This document shows positions 41,728-52,249 of a stretch of 64,000 nt of DNA, piece after piece; within the stretch, counting starts at the first letter, position 1, and every line of letters starts with the position of its first letter. Under the pieces are notes generated by a model, which was given only the letters and a program-made list of their open reading frames with translations, did no database searches and was not told the origin of the DNA. A program made the position numbers and the translations under genes. Source of the DNA: Pollenia angustigena (lineage: Eukaryota; Arthropoda; Insecta; Diptera; Polleniidae); NCBI GenBank assembly GCA_930367215.1, contig OV884059.1, forward strand, positions 38,369,882 through 38,433,881, read 5' to 3'.

Positions 41728-43441
41728 CAAGGCGAATTCAACAAGGTAAACTCAACTCGTCAGCCGTTCATCAGCTGTCTCCACGGCGAATTAAAAAAAA
41801 TAGGGAAACGTCAAAATATAATTTTGTTTGTGTTTTGCGCCAAAATAACCGAAAAAATTTCTTACAAAAACTGCGAATAATTAAAGTGAATTTAATAATC
41901 TCTTTTATTACCCAAACAAAATTTTTATTTTGTTTTTCAATCAATTTTTGCCTTGTCAACATTTTTGACAGCCGCCTATTAAATTGCGAAAAAATACATG
42001 GGGCTTTTTGTAGTTGTAGAGTTCAGTGTTACCACCAGCAAGATTCAAAATTACACTTGAGATGAAGCAAAATTACCCGATTGAAATGAAATTACATCTG
42101 ATATAAAATTTAAGTTTTATTTAATAAAAAGACATTTACAAAGAAGCAAAAACACAACAAACTCATTAAAACAAGATCAATATTAGTCAAACTGTTAATT
42201 TTATATAAATTTACAAAAATAAAATTAAAGACTTAAAAAAAATTAATAAAACATAAAATAAAACTGCTAAAATAATGAGTTAAACTTCCACATTTGGTTG
42301 ATATATCTTGGGAAGGTTTAAAATGTTCCTTGTCATTGTTTTATAATGGATGCTTTTTAGCCCCATAGAGCTTACGAAAGGTTAGCTGTCAAACGAACTG
42401 TCATACTATTTTCACTTTTTGATCAGGCTCATCATCATGAATTGATTCATGCTTGAACAACGCCACCAAATTATCCAAATATACTTTGAAAATCAGCCAT
42501 CGATTTTCGCAACTTAAAGGTGACTTCATGATTTAGAGGAAATAAACTGACAATTAGACTTCAAGGCCGTGCGATGTGACACTTATTGATTGTTTTCCGT
42601 AGGGCTGTGAAGTCAGTGGTTAATGCTGATGAACCAGCAACAATCGGTGTCTTGGAGGTCAACATTGTTCATTTTATTCGAAAAAGAGAAACAAAGTTGG
42701 ACGTCTGCAATGCGTTTCGTCAAGGACATACGCGGTGTCTTTTTGTTTTAAATCAGTTTCAAATCGTAATGCCGTGTATCAATCTGCGAATAAAATTAAT
42801 TTTTTTTTGTGTTGTCTACTATTAAGTTTCATGGTCTTAAAAAATACCCTTTATACCTTATTTAGTAAACAAAATGCCTGCAGAGTTTTATACAACTGTC
42901 CCTTTCGTAATTCAGTTTTACAACTGTAAAGGGCGTTAAATATTCTTTAAACTAAAGCATTAAAAAGTAGCAAGATAGAAATAAAATTAATTATATTTTG
43001 CAATTTTGGAAACATATCTTCCCCCAGGCAAGTTTTTAGTTTGAATAACTTTTTTCAATAATCTTCAGGTTCTAAATCACTATGATAGGCATCTTTATCC
43101 AAATCTAAGGGTCCATTTTGCGACATTTATTACCAATCATTTGAAAATATATGTATGTTTAATGATTGAAGTCGTTTTTTAAAAAGAAACCGAGACTTTG
43201 GTTCAGAAGGCTGTGCATTTCTTAGCAAACAATATTTAAAATTAAATAAATGTCATCACTGAAATCGAATCTTGATTTTATTTGGGCATCTGAAGTAAAA
43301 ATTTCAAATTACACCTGAATTACACCTAAGAGAAATTACCTACGCTCTACCCACGACCATAAAAATTATACCAAATTCGGGTAATTACCCACAAAGTGGC
43401 AACACTGGTAGAGTTGCACTAACTTCGTTAAATTCGCCTTG
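41728..43441. mobile_element. hAT-like MITE CAAGGCGAATTYAAC, middle element
   Basis: Ends CAAGGCGAATTCAAC and GTTAAATTCGCCTTG with 8-bp duplication CTCTCTAA (41720-41727; 43442-43449). It has the same terminal motif as the element into which it jumped, and is itself split by the element at 42024-43407. The frame 41709-42065 crosses its left part but shows no domain. Confidence 0.92.
42024..43407. mobile_element. hAT element CAGTGTTRCCAC, inner element (1384 bp)
   Basis: Ends CAGTGTTACCAC and GTGGCAACACTG with 8-bp duplication GTAGAGTT (42016-42023; 43408-43415). Near the ends, phrases such as 'aaattacac' and 'aaattaccc' recur. Short minus-strand readings around 42430-42540 and 43060-43100 look coding-like but are too short to assign to a transposase. 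Confidence 0.9.
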
Positions 43442-43787
43442 CTCTCTAATTTAAAAAAAAAGTAGCACCTGAAAAATGAATTCGCCTTGATTATGATCAA
43501 CAAATATATCTGTCAATTCAGAAAAGCATGTTCATATTTCTATTTGTTTCTATAATACTGAAACAAAATAATTTGAAATATATAATCCTGGCTAAGAGGT
43601 TTTGTTTGCAACTTTTCAAAAATATGGTTGAAGTCTACAGATTCATATAGACATGCTGAGCCACCAACAAATTAAAACTAATTTACAGTAAATTTTTAAG
43701 AATATCTCAAATAATAAATTTATAAAATTCCTATAATTTAACAAATAGAAACTGGGAATTATTTCCTTCCGAAGGTTACTTTATATT

Positions 43788-43892
43788 ATATTCAACATTT
43801 TTCATTTTTCGAATTTATTCTATGAGCTAAAATTCAGTTATGTATTTATTATGCTCATAGAATAAATTCGAAAAATGAAAAATGTTGAATAT
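43788..43892. repeat. Perfect 40-bp hairpin
   Basis: 43788-43827 and 43853-43892 are exact inverse copies ('caacatttttcatttttcga') separated by 25 bases. It could be a small foldback MITE; the flanking bases give no clear duplication. Confidence 0.85.
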
Positions 43893-43916
43893 TGCTATAA
43901 TTTTTTAAAACCAAGG

Positions 43917-44353
43917 CAAGGCGAATTTATAAAGGTGACCGCATCATGAGATAGAGTTATGCTAGCAATCCCTTTTGTTTGAAAAATACTATGTATTTTG
44001 TTTTTGTAAAAAGTTAGAGTGAATGTCAAAAATATTTGTTGAAAATATAAAAAAGAAAATTTTTTTGTTAATAAAATATACACAATTGCTAAAGAAACTC
44101 CGCAATTGCAAATTAATTGTAGCTCCACTTATTCTTTACGCATGTTTAATTTCTTGTGTTTATATTTTTTAACTTTTTTTTTTGTTTTATTCAATTTAAA
44201 TGAGTTTTTTTTTTCAACTATTTAAATTTTTATTGAATTTTAAATTTGAATTAATTTTTTCACAAAATGTAAACAAAGCTTGACATTCAGTATACACACA
44301 AAAAAATAAACAAACAGATGACTGGAAAATGTCACCTTTATGAATTCGCCTTG
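43917..44353. mobile_element. hAT-like MITE CAAGGCGAATTTA, third copy (437 bp)
   Basis: Ends CAAGGCGAATTTATAAAGG and 'CCTTTATGAATTCGCCTTG', flanked by AACCAAGG and AACCATGG (7 of 8 identical). Same family of ends as the nest at 41.6-43.5 kb. No transposase. Confidence 0.85.
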
Positions 44354-44378
44354 AACCATGGTTTTTCAAAAATTCTAA

Positions 44379-44643
44379 AGCTATGTTCACACCTATCAAA
44401 TATTTGACATCCTACACATAACCACTAGTTTTCCGAAAGAGTTGTTGGCTTTTCCAAAACGTTTGGCTAGAGAAAATATTATTTAACAGTTTCTAAATTA
44501 CCTTATACAGTTATCACCTTAGAAATAAAGTTTAGTAAATAAATAGAAATTGTTAAAAATAAAGCTTAAGTTTGATCAATTTACTTACTGGTCACGCTTT
44601 TTTGGATTTAATCGTAAAATATTTGTTTGGTCTGAACATACCT
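44379..44643. mobile_element. MITE AGCTATGTTCACACC (265 bp)
   Basis: Ends AGCTATGTTCACACC and GGTCTGAACATACCT are inverted with inner 'caaatattt', flanked by TAA (44376-44378; 44644-44646). PIF/Harbinger-like. Confidence 0.8.
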
Positions 44644-44646
44644 TAA

Positions 44647-45114
44647 GTCATATCTATGTACATATTTGGTTGGTTCCTTACCTTATTTAATTGTTTTAAA
44701 AACTAATTTTATTTTTTTATTTTTATGTTTCCTTATTAAAATCGGTTATCTTCAAAATGCTTAACCGAAACCGGGGTTTTTTAAAATATCAACTATTCAG
44801 AATAACCGAAAACCGGGTTTTAAAAAAATTTAAAAAGGTTTAACTTTTTACTGAATTTCCCCCAAAAAGTATTTTTTTTTTACTTTCTTAAATATTTTTA
44901 TTTAATAAAATATCTTAAAGACAATTTATAAGCGGTTTAAAAAAGTCTAACATATCGCTCATTTAATTCAATAATGAGATAACTAAAAAAAAATTAAATT
45001 CGAGATAACAGTTTTTGATTCGCTCTAACCACTTAGAAAAAATTAAGGACACATTCTCTTCAAACGGAAAAAGTAAAAAAATATAAAGATGAATTTTAAA
45101 CACAATTTAGAGAC
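44647..45114. other. No gene seen
   Basis: AT-rich, with 'aaccgaaaccggg' and 'aaccgaaaaccggg' repeated at 44763 and 44805; no element boundaries found. Confidence 0.45.
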
Positions 45115-45117
45115 ATA

Positions 45118-45651
45118 GTCCCCATCAAGGTATATTTATAGCAGGTAGTCTCGGAAAGCCAGCTGGCTATTATTTATTTGCTATACGATACAAACTGTCA
45201 AATGTTGTATAGTAAACAAGTAAACAAGGTATTTGTCTTTATCTTTTGTCTTTTTTGTCGCTTTTCAACCCCTTTGCTGTTTGACAGTTCGTATCACAAA
45301 ACAACAATAAAAAGCCCTGTTGTTTGTTTTATTGTACAATTGTTGTAATATCGCGGCTACCTGCTATTAATATACCTTGGTCCCCATTTACATTATACGA
45401 TTTTTGTCGTTGCGATTCTTTCTTTAAAGGCGAGAGGAGAGAGAGGAATTAAAAGGGGTACACAAGCAAGTATACTCTACGATTCGTTTTGTACGCTCAT
45501 TTGTTCTCTCATCTAACGAAAAATGTATTTAAGTTCGGTGGCACAGAAAAAGTTGTAACGATAAAAATCGAACAATGTAAATATCAGACCGACTTCAAAG
45601 AGGAAACGACAATAATCGCAACGACAAAAATCGTATAATGTAAATGGGGAC
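45118..45651. mobile_element. MITE GTCCCCATTTACATTATACG, interrupted
   Basis: The inverted arms at 45380-45420 and 45612-45651 (GTCCCCATTTACATTATACG and inverse) are about 40 bp. The outer 8 bases also occur at 45118-45125 because another element inserted within them. Flanks ATA at 45115-45117 and 45652-45654. Confidence 0.8.
45126..45379. mobile_element. hAT-like MITE CAAGGTATATT (254 bp), inserted in the terminus of another MITE
   Basis: Ends CAAGGTATATTTATAGCAGG and CCTGCTATTAATATACCTTG with 8-bp duplication GTCCCCAT (45118-45125; 45380-45387). The duplication is the first eight bases of the host MITE. The interior holds an inverted pair around 'caaactgtcaaa'. Confidence 0.9.
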
Positions 45652-45680
45652 ATACATAGCGAACAATTCTGCATCACTAA

Positions 45681-46020
45681 TGGCCATTTTCTCATTAGGC
45701 AATTATCTTTTTACCCAACGAAAAACTGCACATTAAAGAAATTTGGTTTTCTCAATGTCTCATTTGCTTCGATTTTATCGCAAAGCTAACCGGCACTCAT
45801 CTGCCAATTATTTATTTTCCTTTTATTTGCCGTACAGATAAATTCAATCAGCTGACTCCCAACTTTTACATGTATTTTGAGTGGCGTTGCCAGCTGAAAA
45901 CAATGTTTTTTGTCGGTATATTGAGAAACCCAAAATCGTTAACGGACAGTTTATCGTTCCAATAAATTTATGTTGACATTAAGTAACAGGCAGTTTGTCG
46001 ATACATTGAGAAAATGGCCA
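45681..46020. mobile_element. MITE TGGCCATTTTCTCA (340 bp)
   Basis: Ends TGGCCATTTTCTCA and TGAGAAAATGGCCA flanked by TAA on both sides (45678-45680; 46021-46023). The interior repeats 'attgagaaa' and 'cagtttgtcg' phrases. PIF/Harbinger-like. Confidence 0.8.
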
Positions 46021-46099
46021 TAACACTAACTAACTCCATTAAAATTTTGATAAAATTTATTTGAATACATTTATGTTTATAAACCTATTTATTAAAAGT

Positions 46100-47125
46100 T
46101 AAATGAATTTTTAATAATGTTTTATTCAAGTTTATTAAACAAGTGGCAGTTAAATATAAAAAGAATTAAATTAAAATATGAATGACATTGAAAGCATATG
46201 CTCTAGGGTTTGTCTTACACTTAGAAGTCTTTACCATTTGAACCTGTTTCTTCCCCTAAGTGTGAAGCGCACTATTGCTCATGCACTTTTAATGTCTCAG
46301 GTTAATTATTGTATCGAAGTTTACTCAGGATGTAACATTGGTAGTAGGAATAGGATTAAGGGTGTGGTGAATAATATTGTTAGATTCGTGTATAGACTGA
46401 GACCGAGGGCGCCTGTATCACATCGTGTGAGAAGTTTTTTGAGAATTTCATTTGAGGATTATCTTAAATTTCGTCTCTTAATTAATATATTTAAAATTAT
46501 TAAATATCAGAATCCCATAAGTATTGCACAAATGATATAATTTACTAGAACTATAGGAATCCTCAAATGATAATTTCACGTAGCAATAACTCCACGTATG
46601 AAAGATCTATGGTTGTTCAGACTGCTATATTATGAAATGTTTTGCCTAGAGAGTTACGTACGTTCTCATTCTTTCTTTATTTCTTCATTTTCAATAACCT
46701 AGCCTTTTGGCCTTAGCCGGTTACAAACTTCTACTCAAAAAAAATTCTATAATAAAAATGTGAAATATGTACATATTAAAAATATAATAACAATATATAA
46801 ACCATATTTATAAAAATAAATTAATCTTATAATCTTAATCTTATTGACAATTTTAACTTTTAAAAGAAAAGTCTAAGCTTTTTTTAACACGCAAACTAAT
46901 TAGATGCTAATCGACTGGGTTCATATTTCATCTCTTATAATAATTTTTAATGTTCTTTTTATCGCTGATAAGGGAGTCGCTGGGATGCTTGAAGGCGTAT
47001 TGCTTAATTTTTATTTTTTTATTGTTAAATACACATATACCTATAAAACATGTAATACGAATTAAATTGGCCTAAGGCTATATGTATTATGAATGAATGA
47101 ATACATTAAAATAAAAAAAAGAATG
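46100..47125 (+). mobile_element. 5'-truncated Jockey-group LINE, 3' end only
   Basis: The coding part 46178-46540 is followed by short broken frames to about 46640, a 3' untranslated region, and a tail of AATGAATGAATAC then A-rich sequence ending near 47121. It is related in kind to the LINE at 9848-12156 but not a close copy. Confidence 0.7.
46178..46540 (+). pseudogene. LINE ORF2 C-terminal fragment
   Basis: 120 residues with 'RVCLTLRSLYHLNLFLPLSV' and 'TIAHALLMSQVNYCIEVYSG', the post-RT segment seen also at 10143-10616. The catalytic RT part is missing, and the frame breaks after 46540. Confidence 0.78.
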
Positions 47126-47473
47126 ACAGCGATATGAAGAAAAGTAATAGATATAAAAGTGAAATTTTAATGTTGATTCATTTGATTTATATTATTATAA
47201 AAAAAGTGATACTCTGGTGTTATAACGGTTTTTAAATCATGTAAATGTTTCCATTTAGTAGACGATATCGGAAGCCTATTTTTAACAACGGGTAGGTAAA
47301 TGATAATATTCTTCATCAAACCTAACTTTGTATTAAACACTGCCATCTCGTCGTGCCGAAGTTATCTTGCCGTATATCACAAAATTTTTTTTTTGGGAAA
47401 TCGAATTTAAGGTTCAAATTTTCATACACAAAAATGTATGGAAAAAAGTCGTCCAATATTTTTTGTCAGATAT
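47126..47473. other. No gene; holds one side of a distant inverted repeat
   Basis: 47353-47390 ('tcgtgccgaagttatcttgc', 'cgtatatcacaaaat') is matched in inverse at 51245-51285. Nothing else recognised. Confidence 0.45.
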
Positions 47474-48145
47474 TCACCCCTATCGTGAATAACAAGTGGA
47501 ATTTTTGTTCCCGTGAAATTTTCATTCATTCGAAGGGAAAAAAGCAATCGTGAATCTCATGTGAAAAATTTTCCACGCTATCAGTTACAGTGATTGTAAA
47601 AAAGAAGAAAGATTAAAAAAAAAAAAATTAAAAATCAATAAAATTTTTGTTCAAAAATATACACGTATATATTTTAAAGAAATAATAAAGCAAATATTTA
47701 GTATTGGAGGGATAGTTTGATTACAACGTTAGTTTTTTGCAATTTTATAAATTTTATGTAGTAAAATATTTTCCAAAACTCTGCCATTATGTCTGTCGAA
47801 AGCTTCACAAATCAGCAGCCAATCGACCTTTTGTATTGCATTTTGTTGACTAATATGTTGGTTTGTGCCTTATTAACGGATCCAGCCCTTAATATTTGAT
47901 TTATAGGAGGAACTACTTACATACATGTTCTGTTCCCTAGCAAAAATAAAGTGAGCAAATCTAAGGGAAACGTGAACAAATTACGAAGGAAAAAACTTTT
48001 CACGATAAGGGGAATTTTTCCCCGTGAACATTTTTTCATGTTATTATTCTCCCTTGAATTACCTTTTTTCGTGGGAGTTTTTCATGAACGCAAATATGTG
48101 AAAAGGGGAAAAATTTCGAGGGAAAAATTATTCACGATAGAGGTG
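47474..48145. mobile_element. Putative DNA element TCACCYCTATCGTGAATAA (about 670 bp)
   Basis: Ends TCACCCCTATCGTGAATAA and 'TTATTCACGATAGAGGTGA' are inverted. Near both ends phrases of the type 'tttttc(c)cgtgaa' recur in both orientations. No clear target duplication and no transposase; the frame 47951-48166 is a read-through of the repeats. Confidence 0.7.
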
Positions 48146-48311
48146 ATTGTGTTTGAAGTTCTTTAGCGATTTACATATGTAAAAATATCCAAAGTCATGC
48201 AAAAAAAATTTTACGTTGTAGCCATTGTCACGTCCGAAAACAATGTTCAATTTTGTCGTATACGCCACTTTTTGGCCTTCTTTCTTTGGTAATATTTAAA
48301 ATAAAAAGTGT

Positions 48312-48572
48312 GGCTGTTTTCCTAAACGTGTGTTCACAATGTTTCAATACCGTGTTGATGCATTGTGTACTTAAATGTTCACCTACTTTGTATTGTATAT
48401 GAATATGGTTTGCATCTACATTATTTTAACTGCTTTATTTGCTTTTCTCTGCGCAGTGACAACTACAAAGTTGCATTTCGGAACTAAATGCATTGTCAAA
48501 ATTTTTATGGTTGCATTTAAGAACATTTTGCCATGTATTACTACAATGCAACAGGCGTTTAGGAAAACAGCC
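48312..48572. mobile_element. MITE GGCTGTTTTCCTAAACG (261 bp)
   Basis: Ends GGCTGTTTTCCTAAACG and CGTTTAGGAAAACAGCC flanked by TGT on both sides. The overlapping open frames inside, on both strands, are incidental. Confidence 0.8.
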
Positions 48573-48760
48573 TGTACGTCAATAAGCCAAGAACAATTCA
48601 AGAGCTTAACGATTACATAATAAGGAACATTAAGGACATTGAACCTCAATTGTGTATCTGAGCCATTGAAAATATGGACCATCGGACAGAGGTATGATAC
48701 CGAAGCCGCGGCGAGCATTTGGTCGATATTTTGTCTCACACATAATTGTCATAGATCCTT

Positions 48761-48969
48761 GGGTACGTTCGTAAATGCATCACTGCGCTGCATCAGAAAA
48801 GCAAACTTTTTTTAATGGCGATTAAAGAATAATAAAAACTTTTATTATTGTGTGACAATTATTTTTGTGGAGTATTTCACAATTTTTTGGTCCACATTTA
48901 CTTCACTGATAAAAATATAACCACTTGAAATCACTGATGCAGCGCAGTGATGCATTTACGAACGCACCC
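48761..48969. mobile_element. MITE GGGTACGTTCGTAAATGC (209 bp)
   Basis: Inverted arms of 36 bp (GGGTACGTTCGTAAATGCAT, then 'cactgcgctgcatcag') flanked by CTT on both sides. No ORF. Confidence 0.82.
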
Positions 48970-48972
48970 CTT

Positions 48973-49272
48973 CTCTAATAATAAAAATGTTCAGATAATT
49001 CTCTGAAAACTTTTTGTTTTATTTACAATTAACATCGAGCATTACTGTTGGACCACCCTGAATAATTAACCTTTAATTGCTTAACAATAAAATGAATTTA
49101 AGCAATATAGCAATAATTCCATACATAAAAATAAGTTGCATTGTGTTAGTAATTGATGTTCTCTGTAATGCGTGTTTCTGCAAAGCTCACGTGGAAGGTG
49201 ACGTCAATACCAAGGTTTTTATGTATCAGCGGTCTTCAAATGTGTATTAGTTCACGAGTTATAGCCATTTAA
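48973..49272. other. No gene seen
   Basis: Non-coding. The last 30 bases (49252-49280) begin a repeat that recurs at 50751. Confidence 0.4.
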
Positions 49273-49280
49273 GTGAACAC

Positions 49281-50340
49281 TAGGGACGCCAATCCCGAAA
49301 TCCCGATCCCGAAAATCCTGGGATTTAAATTTTGTAATCCCGGGATTTTCGGGATTTAGTTAATCCCGAAATTGTTAACGAAATTTTCTTGCTTTACCTT
49401 CTTTTATAAAAAGATATTCATCATGACATTCCCCCTTGAGAGCACTATGATTATTTCTGTAAATAGTGTTATTAAAAACCAAACAAAAAAGTTAAACTTT
49501 GTTTGTTTTAAGCATGTCTAGCAATTATAAAAAAAATTTAACGAGAAGTGAAGAAAATAATTAAAGAAGAAAATTAATAACGAAAAAAATTTCTTTTGAA
49601 ATGCACAAAACATTCCTCTGTTGCACCAAATCCGACATTAAAACTTTACTCTTTACAGGGTTAGAATTATAAAAGTGTCGTACGAGAGTAGGCATAGGAA
49701 CTACGGCAATTTATGGAGAGATTTTACAAAATTAAGAAGTGTATTTTAAACACTTCACAATTCCTACCACTTTGTGGTGGGTATAAAAATGTATTTTTGT
49801 TAAAATAAGATTTTTATGAATAACTAAATAAATTGATTTTTATAATAAATTTCGAATTCAAATGTGAATTATTGATTCCAATTTACTTTATAAAAATTTG
49901 AACAGAATCTTACAAATAAATCAATTACATACAAGTTTGCTCTATTCAATAACACTATTAAATTTTTTTATTTAGTTTGAATCAACTGAGGTAATTGAAT
50001 AAAATATAGATTTTGTGGTAATTATTTTTTAGTTCAATCAATTAACACATTGTTAGAAATCGTACGTTGCTATGTTTTATCATATTTTTAATTAAATCAA
50101 TCATTAATTAAGAAAAAATTCACAATTTTTAATATTTTTAAATGTTAGTAATAAATATAACATTATCTTTAACTTTAAAATAACAATTTAATATAAAACT
50201 TTTGCTTGTAAACCGCATTTATCTTCTTATTTTCAAAAACCCCGAATCCCGAAAAATCCCGGGATCCCGTAAAAGCCCGGGATCCCGAAAAATCCCAAAA
50301 TCCCGGGATTTGCGAAAATCATTCGCGATTGGCATCTCTA
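49281..50340. mobile_element. hAT-like element TAGGGACGCCAATC with CCCGGGAT repeats (1060 bp)
   Basis: Ends TAGGGACGCCAATC and GATTGGCATCTCTA flanked by GTGAACAC (49273-49280) and ATGAACAC (50341-50348). Both ends carry clusters of 'aatcccg', 'cgggatttt' and 'tcccgggat' units. The repeat at 50751-50840 shows the uninterrupted flank with a single GTGAACAC. No transposase. Confidence 0.88.
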
Positions 50341-50492
50341 ATGAACACTGAATTCATTCCAAAACATGTATTTTTTTGCATGGAAAATTTTTCGAATTTG
50401 ACTTAATATTTTGAAAACACTGAAATTCAATTAGTTTTTATTTTCATTACAATTCGACTTTAGTCAAACCATTACTTAAGTTTAGCTACTTA

Positions 50493-50730
50493 AGGCTAGG
50501 TTACACTATTATACTTTGTATTAATACATGTCAAAAACTCAAGATATATGACAAAGTGTGATAGTGTGAATGCAATGTGTCACGAAAATGACAAGTATTA
50601 TGAAAAAAGTTTGACATCCCATACGACTTCATCGTTTTTTGAAAAATTTCTAAACAATAATACTTTTCATTGGATCAGGGTTGCATTTTATTTCATGTGT
50701 GAGTGTTTATACTTTGTGTGATGGTGTGTA
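50493..50730. mobile_element. MITE AGGCTAGRTTACACTA, copy 2 (right end lost)
   Basis: Matches 38811-39050 almost base for base ('catgtcaaaaactcaag', 'gacttcatcgttttttgaaa') and starts after TTA. The right end breaks off after 'actttgtgtgatggtgtg'. Confidence 0.82.
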
Positions 50731-50750
50731 GGTATTGTAAATCACATCTT

Positions 50751-50850
50751 CATAAGTTATAGCCATTTAAGTGAACACTGCTTTCATTTCGAAACATGTA
50801 TTTTTTCGTGCATGAAAATTTTGCAAATTTAAGTTAATATTTTGAGAAAC
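50751..50850. repeat. Second copy of the sequence flanking the 49.3-kb hAT
   Basis: 'agttatagccatttaagtga' and 'aaacatgtattttttcg' correspond to 49255-49280 joined to 50341-50420. It supplies the empty site for the hAT insertion. Confidence 0.85.
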
Positions 50851-51970
50851 TGAAAGGCGTCTTCTGGCATTGCAGCCACTTTGTTAGATGGTGGTTACAC
50901 AGCACATTCTGCTTTGAATTTATCACTGATTTAAATGAATTCGAATTGATTTCTTATTTTCTTTTTTGCACTACGAAGTGTGCAGGGGTTCGCTAGTAAT
51001 TTCATAAATATGAATAGCCGTTGTGTACTACATCCGAAAAAACTCTACATATAAAACGAAATATGTTAAAATAACAGTTATATTAATAATTTTTTGTAAC
51101 ATGCCTGATATACATGTTCACATACAACAATATAACGCAAGATTTTTTTAATTAAAAGTTTTCATACATAAGACATAGAGACATGAGGATTGCGCAGATC
51201 GATAGATCTGTTAAATTTACCACAGGAAACGGTCTCATTTTTTTGATTTTGTGATATACGACAGGATAATTTCGGCACGACGATCTGTAAGATGTTTTCG
51301 CGATCTCAATTGTGAAACCGTTGAATCATCTTTAATACGACCAAGTCTTTAGGTGAAACTCAAATTGAAAATTTTTATTAATCTCTCCTTTAGCGTTAAA
51401 GGTTGCAGCTATACATATTTTGTTGGTGTCTTTGTGGCAATAATGACTTTGTTACGACCCTTGCGATTTTTGAATTTAAAGCAAGTCGTCAGCTCATTAC
51501 TGGTTTGACCTACCGACCTTTTTTAAAAAAATGAGTTAGGTATGAGGAATATATTTTTTTAATACCCTCTTTCTAAATCAAAAACCTGTTTCGCGAAAAT
51601 TTTTATGGTTTCTGAGATATAAAGCATTAATTTTGCTGCATATCAACTGTTTCAAAAATTTTTAAGTACTGTTTTGCTCTACAAGCCATTGTTTGGCGAT
51701 TGCAGCAAATTCTTCATACAAAAACGTACAATATAAATTTTACTGTTGCTTTGCTGCATTGCCGTAAGAAAAAAAAAGTAGTTAAAGCAAAAGCAAAGTA
51801 AAATGACAACAAGAAAATAAATTTGTGAAAAATAGTTTTATAATGGACCCAACCAAGTGTACGGTTTGCTATTATTTGTGTTTTTAGCCTACCTAAGGGA
51901 AATGCTTTAAAATTTTACTACAAACGAAAATTAAATATGTTTAAATCTTACAGCAACCATTATTATGTCA
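50851..51970. other. No gene; right side of distant inverted repeat
   Basis: 51245-51290 contains the inverse of 47353-47390. The remainder is AT-rich with no coding signal that I can defend. Confidence 0.45.
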
Positions 51971-52235
51971 TATATCTGTGGTTTTCATGGGCAACCGCGT
52001 ATGTCTATTTTTTCGATTTTGAAATGTTGATGCTATATTGCTTAATTTTAAGCGCTCTTTACATTTTTTAAAAAATTTTTAAAAACAGATAGACCCATTC
52101 CGATGTTTTAACTCAATCACAAAGTTTAAAAGGTGCAATATCTAACCCATAGTTTGATCTAGAATGGTTTTTTCGGCTCTCCTGAAAATTTTTATTTTAA
52201 GACATACGCGGTTGCCCATGAAAACCACACATATA
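51971..52235. mobile_element. MITE with ends TATATSTGTGGTTTTCATGG (about 265 bp)
   Basis: 'GTGGTTTTCATGGGCAACCG' and 'CGGTTGCCCATGAAAACCAC' head arms of about 35 bp that include 'cgcgtatgtc'. The target duplication is unclear because the outer bases are AT repeats. Confidence 0.75.
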
Positions 52236-52249
52236 CCAACTTTTACTTA

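Larger units (their letters stand above)
41639..43489. mobile_element. hAT-like MITE CAAGGCGAATTCAT, outer element
   Basis: Ends CAAGGCGAATTCAT and ATGAATTCGCCTTG with 8-bp duplication ATTATGAT (41631-41638; 43490-43497). Without the nested elements it is only about 130 bp long. It contains a related element at 41728-43441. Confidence 0.92.

Noticed and set aside
48312..48739. Overlapping 81- and 107-codon ORFs on both strands
   Set aside because: They lie in and beside a MITE with clear inverted ends; no domain is seen.
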